NCBI GenBank assembly: GCA_958428365.1
Contig: CAUAFT010000004.1
Span: forward strand, 152,313-216,312
DNA: 64,000 nt
Reading direction: 5' to 3'
From: an uncultured Lachnospiraceae bacterium
GTDB taxonomy: Bacteria > Bacillota > Clostridia > Lachnospirales > Lachnospiraceae
Shown here: one piece after another, positions 23,260 through 32,084 of the stretch
How the letters are laid out: the number at the start of each line of letters is the position of its first letter
Position numbering within the stretch: the first letter of the stretch is position 1
Program-made: the position numbers and the translations under genes
Notes under the pieces: generated by a model
The model's database searches: none
Seen by the model: only the letters and a program-made list of their open reading frames with translations
Told to the model about the DNA's origin: nothing

Positions 23260-25395
23260 TCACCCCTCCAGGTGATACTTCCTCGCCTTCGCTGCCACCG
23301 TCTTATGCGTCAGCCCCAGCGCCTTCCCTGCTGCATTAAAGCTCCCATATTTTTTCAAAGCTTTACGAATGATCTCCCGTTCATAAAATTCCCAGGGCAT
23401 TACCTCATCCGGATCCTCCCCTGGAAGCAGGCTTTTCCCGCTTTCCGAGATATCCTTTTCCGGGGAAAGCCCCGCCTCATAGAGTCCATTTTCCACCGAG
23501 ACAGAATCAGAAGCGCTCTGCGCCGTTTCCTCCGGCAGAACTCCCGTGTGATAGTTGTCGCTGATGTAATGCGGCAGATCGTCCTTCATGACCTCTTTTC
23601 CATCGGCGAGAATGTTGATCCGTTCCATAACATTTTCCAGCTCCCGGATATTGCCGGGCCAGGAATAGTTCACCAGCGCCTCCATAGCTTCACTGCTCAT
23701 ATGCTTCGGTTCGCTGTTTAACTCTTCTGCGATCTTATTAAAAAAGTATTCACAGAGGACAGGAATATCCTCTTTTCTCTCCCGAAGAGGCGGCAGCCAG
23801 ATGGGAATGACGTTCAGACGGTAATAGAGGTCTTCCCTGAAATCTCCGTTCTCCACCAGCTCCTCCAGATTTCGGTTGGTGGCTGCAATGATCCTGGCGT
23901 CCACGGTGATGGTGCGGTCGTCTCCTACCCGCTGAAATTCTTTTTTCTGAATGACGCGCAGCATCTTCGCCTGCATGGATTTATCCAGCTCTCCGATCTC
24001 GTCTAAGAAGATGGTTCCCTTGTCCGCCAATTCAAATTTTCCGATCTTTGTCTTGATGGCCCCGGTATAGGCTCCCTTGACGTGACCGAACATTTCGCTC
24101 TCCAGAAGGTTTTCCGGAATTGCCGCACAGTTGACACGGATGAAGGGCTGGCTCGCCCGCTCGCTGGAATAGTGGATCGCCTCAGCGATGAGTTCCTTTC
24201 CCGTGCCGCTCTCCCCCCGGATCAGGACGTTGAAATTATTGTCGGCGGTCTTTGACGCCATCCTCATGGCGTCGTAGAGCTTACTGCTGATCCCCACGAT
24301 ACGGTTAAAGGCAGGATCTAACTTCTGTCTCCGGTTCAGCTCCTCCTCCAGATATTCGGTCTTAGCGGATAACTGACTGATCCGGTCCACCAGCTCCTGG
24401 ATCTCGCTTAAGTTTTTTACCACGGAGATTCCTCCCACGATCTGCTGGTTGACAATGATCGGGACAATGTTTGCCACCACGCTGTTGCCGTTTTTCTTCG
24501 GGCAGATGGCGCCCATGATCTTCTGTCCCTTTTCCAGAACCTTGATACGGTTTCCTTTTGGGGAAATATCATAGATATTGTCCCCCTCCTCCACTGTTTC
24601 TCCCGTGATCTCGTTATAGGCGCTGTTCACATAGGTGATATTCGCATCCTTGTCAAAGACGCAGATACCATCCTGAACCGCTTCCAGGATCTGCAGATAT
24701 TTTTCCTTAAGCTCCTTGACCTCCTCGAACTCCCAGGTGATCTGGGTCAGTTTGGATACGTCCTCGAAGGTACTGATAGCTCCCTTGACCTCTTCATTCT
24801 CTATGATGGGAGTGGTATTGACCACAATGGTCGCCTTGCCGATGGTTCTGGTATAACCTAAGATCGGTTCCCTCTTATCCAACACCTGCGGCAGTCTGGA
24901 ATCCGGAAATATCTCCTGTACCTTTCCTCCGAGTACTTCCTTTTCCGGCCGGCCGAATAATTTTTCCGCTTCCTTATTATAGACGATAATGGTGTACTGA
25001 TCGTCGATGACAATGAGTCCGCTCTCGATATTGCTGTAGACATTTTCCGCAGTAATAGCATTTTCCTGCAAAAGAGTGTCCACCTGTTTCATCTCTGACT
25101 GGGTGATGTCAAAATCGCTCTCCAGAAATTCCTTCATCTCGCTGGCGGCTTCTCTCGCCTGATCCCCCTCCGTGACCAGGCAGATCTCCTGATTCTGCTT
25201 GATCTTTAACGCTGTCACCAGCAGGATACTGGTGAGAGGCACATTGTTCACACCCTCCTTGCGGATGTGGAAAACGACTCCATATTTGGTTTGAAGCTGA
25301 TCCGCTTTTTGCACGATCATCGCCGCCACCCGGACATGGATTCCCCGCTCATATCGGATTTTTACTTTTTCTTCGATCTTCTCTCTTTTCTCCAT
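23260..25395 (-). CDS. sigma-54-dependent activator with N-terminal HPr domain and PAS domains
   Basis: A 711-residue enhancer-binding protein. Residues about 10-95 form an HPr-like domain with His20 in ERGIHVRVAAMI, so it could be phosphorylated by the PTS. Two PAS domains follow (about 105-225 and 235-350). The AAA+ core shows Walker A GESGTGKE, the sigma-54 contact loop GAYTGA, Walker B FLDEIGEL, and an arginine-finger region YYRLNVIPIWLPPLRER. The C-terminal Fis-type helix-turn-helix ends FNAAGKALGLTHKTVAAKAR. It lies between rpoN and the two sigma-54 promoters of the dha operon, so it is the obvious activator. The ATG was chosen over an upstream TTG. Confidence 0.92.
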   Translation of the reverse strand: MEKREKIEEKVKIRYERGIHVRVAAMIVQKADQLQTKYGVVFHIRKEGVNNVPLTSILLVTALKIKQNQEICLVTEGDQAREAASEMKEFLESDFDITQSEMKQVDTLLQENAITAENVYSNIESGLIVIDDQYTIIVYNKEAEKLFGRPEKEVLGGKVQEIFPDSRLPQVLDKREPILGYTRTIGKATIVVNTTPIIENEEVKGAISTFEDVSKLTQITWEFEEVKELKEKYLQILEAVQDGICVFDKDANITYVNSAYNEITGETVEEGDNIYDISPKGNRIKVLEKGQKIMGAICPKKNGNSVVANIVPIIVNQQIVGGISVVKNLSEIQELVDRISQLSAKTEYLEEELNRRQKLDPAFNRIVGISSKLYDAMRMASKTADNNFNVLIRGESGTGKELIAEAIHYSSERASQPFIRVNCAAIPENLLESEMFGHVKGAYTGAIKTKIGKFELADKGTIFLDEIGELDKSMQAKMLRVIQKKEFQRVGDDRTITVDARIIAATNRNLEELVENGDFREDLYYRLNVIPIWLPPLRERKEDIPVLCEYFFNKIAEELNSEPKHMSSEAMEALVNYSWPGNIRELENVMERINILADGKEVMKDDLPHYISDNYHTGVLPEETAQSASDSVSVENGLYEAGLSPEKDISESGKSLLPGEDPDEVMPWEFYEREIIRKALKKYGSFNAAGKALGLTHKTVAAKARKYHLEG

Positions 25396-25460
25396 GTGAT
25401 CCTGCTCCCTAAATCTCAACTAAACATATTTGTATCTATTCAGAGCCAAGCCCGAAAATA

Positions 25461-26795
25461 CTACGCATATTCTTTTCTCATCTGGGTATTTGGTATCGAA
25501 AGCTGTTCCCTGTATTTTGCTACGGTACGCCTGGAAATTCGGATTCCCCGATTTTCCAGCTTCTCTGCGATCTTTGCGTCGGAGAGGGGTTTTTTCTTAT
25601 CCTCATTTTCTATGATTTCCCGGATCACAGTCAGGACATTGCAGTTATTTCCCTCCGAGGTCTTGTTGGAAAAAAAGTATTTCAGCTCAAAGACTCCCCA
25701 ACGGCACTCTAAGTATTTATCTTTGATGGTTCTGCTGACAGTGGATTCGTGAATTTCCAGTTCCTGAGCAATGTCGAGAAGATTCATAGGTTTTAAAAAA
25801 GCTCTTCCCTTTTCAAAAAATTCCCTCTGATAGTCCACGATCGCCTGGGTGACCAGGCGCAGGGTCTCCTCCCGCTTACCGATATTTTTCATAAGGATCT
25901 TTGCTTTTTGATATTGTTCCTGAATATAACCGTTCTCCTCTTTGCTGTGTTTTTCCTCCAAAAGCGGCAGGTAGTCCCGGTTCAGCTCTATGGAATGGAT
26001 CCTCTCCTTATTGTAAATAATCCGATAACCGTATTCATCCCGCTTCACTGTGATATCGGGATAGATAAATGTGTTCTCGCTGCTCCCGTATCCCCTGCCA
26101 GGTATGGGTTCCAGATCCTCTTTGAGTTCCCGGACAAGCTCCGCCGTCTTCTCCAGGGACCATCCCGTTTTCTTACTGATCTCAGGCAATTTATTCCCGG
26201 CGATCTCATCCAGATAGTTCTCCACTAAAAGCCGCAGGGACGCAGTTTTTTCATCCTTATCCTTCAACTGTAACAACAGGCACTCCCGCAAATCTCTGGC
26301 AAAGACCCCGCATGGCTCAAATTCCTGCAAAAACCGGATCTCTTTTTCCAACTCTTCTTCCGATATCTGCAGACCCTTAGCCAGTTCCGCTCCCTCCATT
26401 TTCAGATAGCCGGATTCCTCCAGACATTCAATGAGATATTCCGCCCTTCCCTGGCAAAGAGGACTCAGCTTTTTCGTATAAAGCTGCATCCGCAGATAGT
26501 CTTTTAATCCCGTATCCCAGCTTTTTTCATCGACAATGGCATCCAGGTAGGAGTCTTCCTCATCCTCGCTGTTCTTCCTGCTGCGATAGACGATCCCCTC
26601 CCCATAGGATTGGCGGATCTCCTTTTTCTCATCCTCTTTCGCATAATCCAACATGGGATTGGAAAGTACTTCCTCCTCGATACACTGATTCAATTCTTCC
26701 GCTCCCATCTGTAAGACGGACAGGGACTGCTCCATCTGGGGAGTCAGAACCAGCTTCTGCGTCTGTCTGATGGAAATGTCCATTCCAATCTGCAT
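25461..26795 (-). CDS. rpoN: RNA polymerase sigma-54 factor
   Basis: A 444-residue sigma-54. The Gln/Leu-rich activator-interacting region I is at the N-terminus (QTQKLVLTPQMEQSL), the core-binding region in the middle, a helix-turn-helix around LDIAQELEIHESTVSRTIKDK, and the -24-recognising RpoN box SRRTVAKYRE near the C-terminus. It is transcribed just ahead of the HPr-containing activator (65 bases to its ATG), giving a complete local sigma-54 regulon with the dha promoters. Confidence 0.95.
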   Translation of the reverse strand: MQIGMDISIRQTQKLVLTPQMEQSLSVLQMGAEELNQCIEEEVLSNPMLDYAKEDEKKEIRQSYGEGIVYRSRKNSEDEEDSYLDAIVDEKSWDTGLKDYLRMQLYTKKLSPLCQGRAEYLIECLEESGYLKMEGAELAKGLQISEEELEKEIRFLQEFEPCGVFARDLRECLLLQLKDKDEKTASLRLLVENYLDEIAGNKLPEISKKTGWSLEKTAELVRELKEDLEPIPGRGYGSSENTFIYPDITVKRDEYGYRIIYNKERIHSIELNRDYLPLLEEKHSKEENGYIQEQYQKAKILMKNIGKREETLRLVTQAIVDYQREFFEKGRAFLKPMNLLDIAQELEIHESTVSRTIKDKYLECRWGVFELKYFFSNKTSEGNNCNVLTVIREIIENEDKKKPLSDAKIAEKLENRGIRISRRTVAKYREQLSIPNTQMRKEYA

Positions 26796-26873
26796 GAAAA
26801 TTCACCTCGTCAAGTTCTTGCCTGCTTGTGTTCCATTTTATCACATCTTGTCGCTAATTGCGAAATGAATTTG

Positions 26874-27581
26874 TCATAAATCAATGTAGGGATAGGGTCC
26901 AATTTCCTCCTCGATGATTGCTTTTGTCAGATTGTACCAGCTTTCACATTTATCCAAAATGATTGCGTCACTTGTTATGACATGTTCCGATTTTTCCAAT
27001 ACTGCATCCACATTATTTATATTCTCTACCTGTACATCGAAATGAAATGTTTTCAACAATTCTATGATACGTTCCTTTAATCTGCCGGAATTGGATACCG
27101 GAGCATCCAGATAGAATATTGCTTTTTTGATTTTATTTGCTTCTAAGGATTTCCCTATCCCGGCGATGGCAAGGTCTGTCTTATCAATCAGGCGATAAGT
27201 TCCCCGCAGCCCCGCTAAGTCCCGGATGGTTCCGTCCATACACTTAAGCAGAGGCGAACCGGAAAAAGCCACCTCTAAAGTAATAATGGTATTAAACCCG
27301 TCGATATTTACAACACAGTCTTCCAGACCACTTTTTAATTCTTTTCTTTTTCGCAATTCTATGTTTTCCTTCGGAGAAACAGCCCTTACCAGAGCTAATC
27401 TCTGCCTCTCGGAGAGCAGATAATGATTTCCCACAAATACGGATGCACCTTTGATGTGATATCCTTGATTTAACAGATAGGATAAGTCACATCCGGCTCT
27501 GTGCAATTTCTGAACTGCCTCATCGCAAAATTCTTTTTCATCGCCGGGAAAATATCCCCTTTGAACTGTTTTACACATCAT
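26874..27581 (-). CDS. DUF434-type conserved protein
   Basis: A 235-residue cytoplasmic protein that I recognise as the DUF434/DUF5616 type. Visible conserved blocks are NIDGFNTIITLEVAFSGSP in shortened form NIDGFNTIIT, and GLRGTYRLID, FYLDAPVSNSGRLKE. The fold has been compared with nucleotide-binding or TOPRIM-like domains, but the function is unknown. It is upstream of rpoN with a 78-base gap and divergent from the Gfo/Idh gene. AAGGAG precedes two adjacent ATG codons; either could be used. Confidence 0.75.
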   Translation of the reverse strand: MMCKTVQRGYFPGDEKEFCDEAVQKLHRAGCDLSYLLNQGYHIKGASVFVGNHYLLSERQRLALVRAVSPKENIELRKRKELKSGLEDCVVNIDGFNTIITLEVAFSGSPLLKCMDGTIRDLAGLRGTYRLIDKTDLAIAGIGKSLEANKIKKAIFYLDAPVSNSGRLKERIIELLKTFHFDVQVENINNVDAVLEKSEHVITSDAIILDKCESWYNLTKAIIEEEIGPYPYIDL

Positions 27582-27729
27582 CGGTCTCCTTCCTGCTTAT
27601 ATTTCATTTTATCACAGCTTTTTTCCAATTACGACTTGAAAAACCTTCCGCTCATCATGTTGCAATATAGTCTCTCCCAGATTATTGTGATATAATCGAG
27701 ACAAATTTGAAGCGGACGGAGGATATAAT

Positions 27730-28716
27730 ATGCAGAACCGGGAATTGAACTGGGCAGTTTTAGGAACAGGCGTCATAGCAAACGAGATGGCAGCCGCTCT
27801 TTGGAAAATGGGTAAGTCACTCTATGCTGTGGGAAACAGAACCCACTCTAAGGCAGTTGCTTTTGCCGAAAAATATAAGGTACACAAAGTATATGAGCGA
27901 ATCGATGATATGTTTCTCGATCCACAGGTGGATATCATCTATATCACCAGTCCCCATAATACACATTATAGATTTATGAGACAGGCGCTGGAACATGGGA
28001 AGCATCTGTTCGTGGAAAAATCCATTACTTTAAACAGCCGTGAATTGGATGAAATGATCGCCCTTGCAAAAGAAAAGCACCTTATACTGGCGGAAGCTAT
28101 GACGATTTGGCATATGCCAATCTATAAGGAATTATGGAGCATGATAAACCGGGGAGAACTTGGAAAAGTACAGATGATTACTGTGAATTTTGGAAGTTTT
28201 AAAGAATATGATATGAGCAACCGTTTCTTTAATCTGGATTTGGCAGGAGGCGCCCTGCTGGATATTGGAGTATATGCATTAAGCCTCGTTAGAAGTTTTA
28301 TGACAGAAAAACCAACACAGATTGTCAGCCAGATGAAACCGTCTCCAACAGGCTCCGATGAGCAGGCATCCATCCTGCTTACGAATCCAGATGGTCAGAT
28401 GGCGGCAGTGGCGCTTACCATGCATTCGAAACAACCAAAAAGAGCCATGATCAGCTGTGAAAAAGGCTATATCGAGATTATGGAATTTCCACGAGGAGAC
28501 AAAGCTACCCTGGTGGACGCCGATACAGGTAGGAGGCAGGAACTATCTGTCGGCAATACAGAAGATGCACTGATTTACGAAATGCAGGATATGGAGACCG
28601 CCGTACTCACAGGTCAACAGGATACTATGAAGCTGGCTTATACAAAGGATGTCATGGATATCATGACAGAGCTGAGAAAAACATGGCAGCTGAAATATCC
28701 TGGAGAAGATTGGTAG
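27730..28716 (+). CDS. Gfo/Idh/MocA-family NAD(P)-dependent oxidoreductase
   Basis: A 328-residue dehydrogenase. The Rossmann motif is WAVLGTGVIANEMAAAL (GxGxxA variant), the conserved EKS motif is in HLFVEKSITL, and the C-terminal alpha/beta domain shows GGALLDIGVYALSL. Family members oxidise or reduce sugars, inositols or dihydrodiols. GGAGG precedes the ATG. It stands alone on the plus strand between DUF434 and the GTPase-NYN gene, so the substrate cannot be inferred from neighbours. Confidence 0.9.
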   Translation: MQNRELNWAVLGTGVIANEMAAALWKMGKSLYAVGNRTHSKAVAFAEKYKVHKVYERIDDMFLDPQVDIIYITSPHNTHYRFMRQALEHGKHLFVEKSITLNSRELDEMIALAKEKHLILAEAMTIWHMPIYKELWSMINRGELGKVQMITVNFGSFKEYDMSNRFFNLDLAGGALLDIGVYALSLVRSFMTEKPTQIVSQMKPSPTGSDEQASILLTNPDGQMAAVALTMHSKQPKRAMISCEKGYIEIMEFPRGDKATLVDADTGRRQELSVGNTEDALIYEMQDMETAVLTGQQDTMKLAYTKDVMDIMTELRKTWQLKYPGEDW

Positions 28717-28756
28717 ATTATTGCCTGTAACCAAGCCTTGGAAAAATTTTTCCTTC

Positions 28757-31384
28757 CTACAGCATATCTTTTAAAGAAGTGGAGACGCTTTTCTCTGTCG
28801 GGGAATAAGTCTCCTTCAGATTCTCATTCGCCCTTGTCATCTCTTCTCTTAATTCCCTTGCGGAAAGCAGGCGGCATCCCTGTCCCCGAATAATAATCTG
28901 TTCCAGACCGTCCGAGGTTGCAACTGTGACCTGATATTTTCTCCCATTCTCATGGGCAAATTTTTCGATATACTGGTCCGCCGTCTCCGCCTCCTTCGTA
29001 TATACAACATGAATATTGTGATAATCCGAAATCTCGGTCTGATGTCCCTGTACACGGTAGGCGTCAAAGACAAGAATCAGATGACAGCCCCGGATTCCCT
29101 GATAGTTGCACAATAAATCCATCAGTTTTCCTCTGGCACCATCGATATTGACCTGCGCTAACTCTTTCAAATCCTCCCATGCAAAAATGATATTGTAACC
29201 GTCTACCAGAAGGTACTCCTCCTTAGGCTCCTGCTTCTTCGGACGTTGGGCGGTGTGCTTATAGTAATCCGGCACCTTTTTTTGTGGAGCGGACTTGTCC
29301 TTTCGATTGGCATGGGAAGTTCTTTCAATAATGCGGTCCACCTCTTCGGTATCAATCCACTCTTCCACCACACCGGCAGTTCTCGGCTCCGCGGTCAGTT
29401 CCAAGGATTCTTCTTTTCCCTCTTCCAGAACAGACGGGACATGCATATGCTCTTTTACCTGATTCCACGGTACGTTATAGCCCGCCCCGTGAGCGCAGAA
29501 TACGGACCCGGTAGGATTTTGCACATCCCGCTCGGAATCATAGCCAATCTCCCCAAGGACTTCCTCTGTGTTATGGCAGGGTGCATATCCTTTCAGGGTA
29601 CAGAATAACCGTCCATGTCCTCTTGTGTAAGCGGTTACTTCCTTCTGATAATCCCGCATCGTAACAACCGGTGCCGTTCCGGTCAGCACCGAGACCTCCC
29701 CCTCTGTCAAAGGCGGGTCAAAACTTCCATACATCCTCTCGATATCCGTCATTGCACGCCCCACCGTATCCGTTGGAATCTCCAGACGGTATTCGTAATA
29801 AGGTTCCAGCAGGACAGACTCTGCCTCCTTCAATCCCTGACGGATGGCACGATAGGTCGCCTGTCTGAAATCGCCGCCCTCCGTATGCTTCAGATGCGCC
29901 CTTCCAGCCACAAGTGTAATCTGCATATCGGTAATCGGAGAACCGGTAAGCACTCCGGGATGCTCCCTCTCCTCCAGATGGGTCAGAATCAATCTCTGCC
30001 AGTTGCGGTCCAGCATGTCCTCACTACAGGAGGTCAAGAACTGCATTCCGCTCCCCGCTTCCCCCGGCTCTAAGAGCAGGTGCACCTCCGCATAATGACG
30101 CAGAGGTTCAAAATGTCCCACACCCTCCACCGTATTTTTTATCGTCTCCTTATACAGGATATTTCCCTGACCAAATTCCACGACGGTATCAAAACGTTCC
30201 AGGATCAGGCTCTTTAAAATCTCAAGCTGAACCTCCCCCATGATCTGGACATGGATTTCCTGCAAATCCTCCACCCAGACAATATGAAGCTGTGGTTCTT
30301 CTTCCTCTAACTGCCGCAGCTTTGGCAAAAGTACCGCCGGGTCGCATCCCTCCTGGGGCTGAATCTGATAGGTCAGCACCGGTTCTAAGACCGGAACATA
30401 GGCTCCTTCTTCCGCGCCAAAGCCCTCCCCAGGACGGCTGTTATTTAATCCAGTCACGGCACAGATGGTTCCTGCCTCTGCCTCATTCACTGTCTCGAAT
30501 TTTTCTCCCGAATAGATGCGGATTTGATTGACCTTTTCTCCATTCAGGACAGATTTCACCTGAAGGGAACCCCCTGTGATCTTCAGATAAGTCAGGCGGT
30601 TTCCCTGGATGTCCCTTGCAATCTTAAAGACCTTCGCTGCGAATTCCTTCGGATAAGACGGAACCGTCATCAAATCCGTCATTTCATCTAAAAATTCTTC
30701 CACCCCTTCTAACCGAAGCGCCGAGCCAAAGAAGCATGGAAAAATCTTACGGTTTTGAATCATTTTACAAAGAACTGCCTCTTCAATAACACCTGTCTCT
30801 AAAAATTCTTCCAAAGCGCCTTCCTCACAGACCGCCGCTTCCTCATAGAACTCCTGGCTGCGTCCCCTGTCAAATCCCAGACAGCCTTCGTCCAGACTTG
30901 CTTTTAATTCTTTCAAAAGAGCGTCTCTGTCGGTTCCCTCCTGATCCATTTTGTTGATGAATAAAAAGGTAGGGATCTCATATTTTTTTAACAGATTCCA
31001 AAGGGTCTTGGTATGTCCCTGAACCCCGTCGGCTCCGCTGATGACCAGAATCCCATAGTCGAGAACCTGAAGGGTGCGTTCCATCTCCGGGGAAAAATCC
31101 ACATGACCCGGAGTATCTAAGAGGGTAATCTCCATTTCTTTGTGGGTGAACACCGCCTGCTTGGAGAAAATCGTAATCCCCCTCTGCCGTTCCAGGGCAT
31201 AGGTGTCCAAAAAGGCATCCTGATTGTCCACCCTTCCCATCTTGCGGATGGCTCCGCTTAGATATAACATCCCTTCGGATAGTGTTGTCTTTCCGGCATC
31301 TACATGAGCGAGGATGCCGAGACAGATATGCTTTTGGGGGTTCTCTTGTGTGTTACTTAATCTATTTTTTGAGGTATCTCCCAT
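28757..31384 (-). CDS. TetM/EF-G-like translational GTPase fused to a NYN (Rae1/YacP-like) domain
   Basis: An 875-residue fusion. Residues about 20-660 follow the ribosomal-protection EF-G paralogue plan: Walker A AHVDAGKTT at 26-34, RGITIF switch I, DTPGHVDF, NKMDQEG, then domains II-V with QVMGEVQLE-like IQIMGEVQLE. The C-terminal about 150 residues form a NYN ribonuclease-like domain: YLLVDGYNII, LVFDAYRV and VATSDGLEQIIIRGQG. Rae1, a NYN protein, cleaves mRNA in the ribosomal A site in Bacillus, so the fusion could combine a ribosome-binding GTPase with an mRNase. Drug resistance is not implied. GAAAGGGG precedes the ATG; an in-frame earlier Met lacks a site. Confidence 0.9.
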   Translation of the reverse strand: MGDTSKNRLSNTQENPQKHICLGILAHVDAGKTTLSEGMLYLSGAIRKMGRVDNQDAFLDTYALERQRGITIFSKQAVFTHKEMEITLLDTPGHVDFSPEMERTLQVLDYGILVISGADGVQGHTKTLWNLLKKYEIPTFLFINKMDQEGTDRDALLKELKASLDEGCLGFDRGRSQEFYEEAAVCEEGALEEFLETGVIEEAVLCKMIQNRKIFPCFFGSALRLEGVEEFLDEMTDLMTVPSYPKEFAAKVFKIARDIQGNRLTYLKITGGSLQVKSVLNGEKVNQIRIYSGEKFETVNEAEAGTICAVTGLNNSRPGEGFGAEEGAYVPVLEPVLTYQIQPQEGCDPAVLLPKLRQLEEEEPQLHIVWVEDLQEIHVQIMGEVQLEILKSLILERFDTVVEFGQGNILYKETIKNTVEGVGHFEPLRHYAEVHLLLEPGEAGSGMQFLTSCSEDMLDRNWQRLILTHLEEREHPGVLTGSPITDMQITLVAGRAHLKHTEGGDFRQATYRAIRQGLKEAESVLLEPYYEYRLEIPTDTVGRAMTDIERMYGSFDPPLTEGEVSVLTGTAPVVTMRDYQKEVTAYTRGHGRLFCTLKGYAPCHNTEEVLGEIGYDSERDVQNPTGSVFCAHGAGYNVPWNQVKEHMHVPSVLEEGKEESLELTAEPRTAGVVEEWIDTEEVDRIIERTSHANRKDKSAPQKKVPDYYKHTAQRPKKQEPKEEYLLVDGYNIIFAWEDLKELAQVNIDGARGKLMDLLCNYQGIRGCHLILVFDAYRVQGHQTEISDYHNIHVVYTKEAETADQYIEKFAHENGRKYQVTVATSDGLEQIIIRGQGCRLLSARELREEMTRANENLKETYSPTEKSVSTSLKDML

Positions 31385-31453
31385 AGAAAATGCCCCTTTC
31401 TGTTGTCTATAATACATTTATTATCATAGCACAGAAAGGGGTATTCGTCGATA
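31296..31453 (-). repeat. direct repeat bracketing the accessory island, left copy
   Basis: This stretch holds the 5' leader and first about 30 codons of the GTPase-NYN gene. It is about 88-90% identical by eye to a stretch at 36.2-36.36 kb in the same orientation. The two copies enclose the antitoxin, AIPR and GHKL genes. Confidence 0.9.
31393..31441 (-). promoter_or_regulatory. inverted repeat covering the ribosome binding site of the GTPase-NYN gene
   Basis: CCCCTTTCTGT and ACAGAAAGGGG are perfectly complementary over 11 bp with a 27-base loop. One arm contains the Shine-Dalgarno sequence. If transcription begins upstream of both arms, the leader would hide the start region; otherwise it may be an operator. 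Confidence 0.5.
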
Positions 31454-31455
31454 GA

Positions 31456-31554
31456 TCTTCTTTCAATTTGGAGTCTCCGGTTTATCTTAATATGTTGCGT
31501 AGTAGGTATCATCTTTGCTGTTTTCGATTCCTGTTCCTTTGTTAAAGTGATCAT
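31456..31554 (-). pseudogene. Doc-type toxin stub downstream of phd
   Basis: The gene starts at an ATG that overlaps the antitoxin stop in an ATGA arrangement, exactly where Doc begins in phd-doc pairs. Its first residues, MITLTKEQ, match Doc N-termini, but after that the sequence diverges and no Fic motif follows. The reading frame continues only into the leader of the GTPase gene. I interpret this as a toxin gene lost by deletion. Confidence 0.55.
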
Positions 31555-31793
31555 TTTGCAAGTACCTCATATGCCTCCATATTCTGTTTGAGCAGACGTT
31601 CCGATATTGCAAGCACATCTTCTGTCGCTGCTGTTTTCTCTTTTTCTGCCTTGCTGAAATCAATCACAAGGTATCGGGGAACATTATTTTTCAGAATAAC
31701 TGCTGTTCCATGTTCGTCTACTAATTTCGCCACTCTGGAAAAATTCTGGTTTGCTTCTGTAATGGAAATCATGGTATCGGTATCTATTGTCAT
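31551..31793 (-). CDS. Phd/YefM-family antitoxin, probably orphan
   Basis: An 80-residue antitoxin-like DNA-binding protein. The N-terminal Phd fold reads TMISITEANQNFSRVAKLVD, followed by AVILKNNVPRYLVIDF and a flexible C-terminus. In intact modules it neutralises a Doc toxin encoded immediately downstream and represses its own promoter. Here the downstream toxin is reduced to a stub. Its promoter has a perfect palindrome between -35 and -10, so autoregulation may persist. Confidence 0.88.
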   Translation of the reverse strand: MTIDTDTMISITEANQNFSRVAKLVDEHGTAVILKNNVPRYLVIDFSKAEKEKTAATEDVLAISERLLKQNMEAYEVLAK

Positions 31794-31821
31794 TTCTCAT
31801 GCACCTCGCTTTCATATTTAT

Positions 31822-31850
31822 AGTATACGCAAATTCTAGCTAGAATACAA
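31822..31850 (-). promoter_or_regulatory. phd promoter with palindromic operator in the spacer
   Basis: On the minus strand TTGTAT and TATACT are 17 bases apart, and the spacer contains the 14-base palindrome ATTCTAGCTAGAAT. This is the expected layout for repression by the Phd protein. Confidence 0.75.
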
Positions 31851-32084
31851 CCTATTTTAAAAAATAAGCAAATTCCATCATTCAAGATACCTCTACACTT
31901 TTGGTTACGTCCTATTCCGGTTTGCACTGTCCTCCCCCGGCTTGGTTGTCATCAGTTTATACTGCCTCATATTTTTCGGAAACTTATTGATAAAAGGTAC
32001 AAGGGAAGTCTACCTCCTTTCCCGAAAAATTTAATAGCCACTCCTTTATGATGAATGGCTATGTACAAAAATGAGCATGAAAAA
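31851..32084. other. intergenic stretch between phd and the AIPR gene
   Basis: No convincing gene. A minus-strand reading of about 34 codons (containing FPKNMRQYKLMTTKPGED) ends at 31908 and has no good start; it could be the tail of a deleted gene. I do not recognise it. Confidence 0.35.

Noticed and set aside
28757..31384. Calling the GTPase a tetracycline-resistance determinant
   Set aside because: It belongs to the wider EF-G-like paralogue group, carries an extra NYN domain and sits at a housekeeping-type locus; resistance cannot be inferred.
31357..31554. 65-codon reading frame downstream of phd considered as a functional toxin
   Set aside because: Only the first eight residues resemble Doc; the remainder reads through the leader of the GTPase gene and has no toxin motif.
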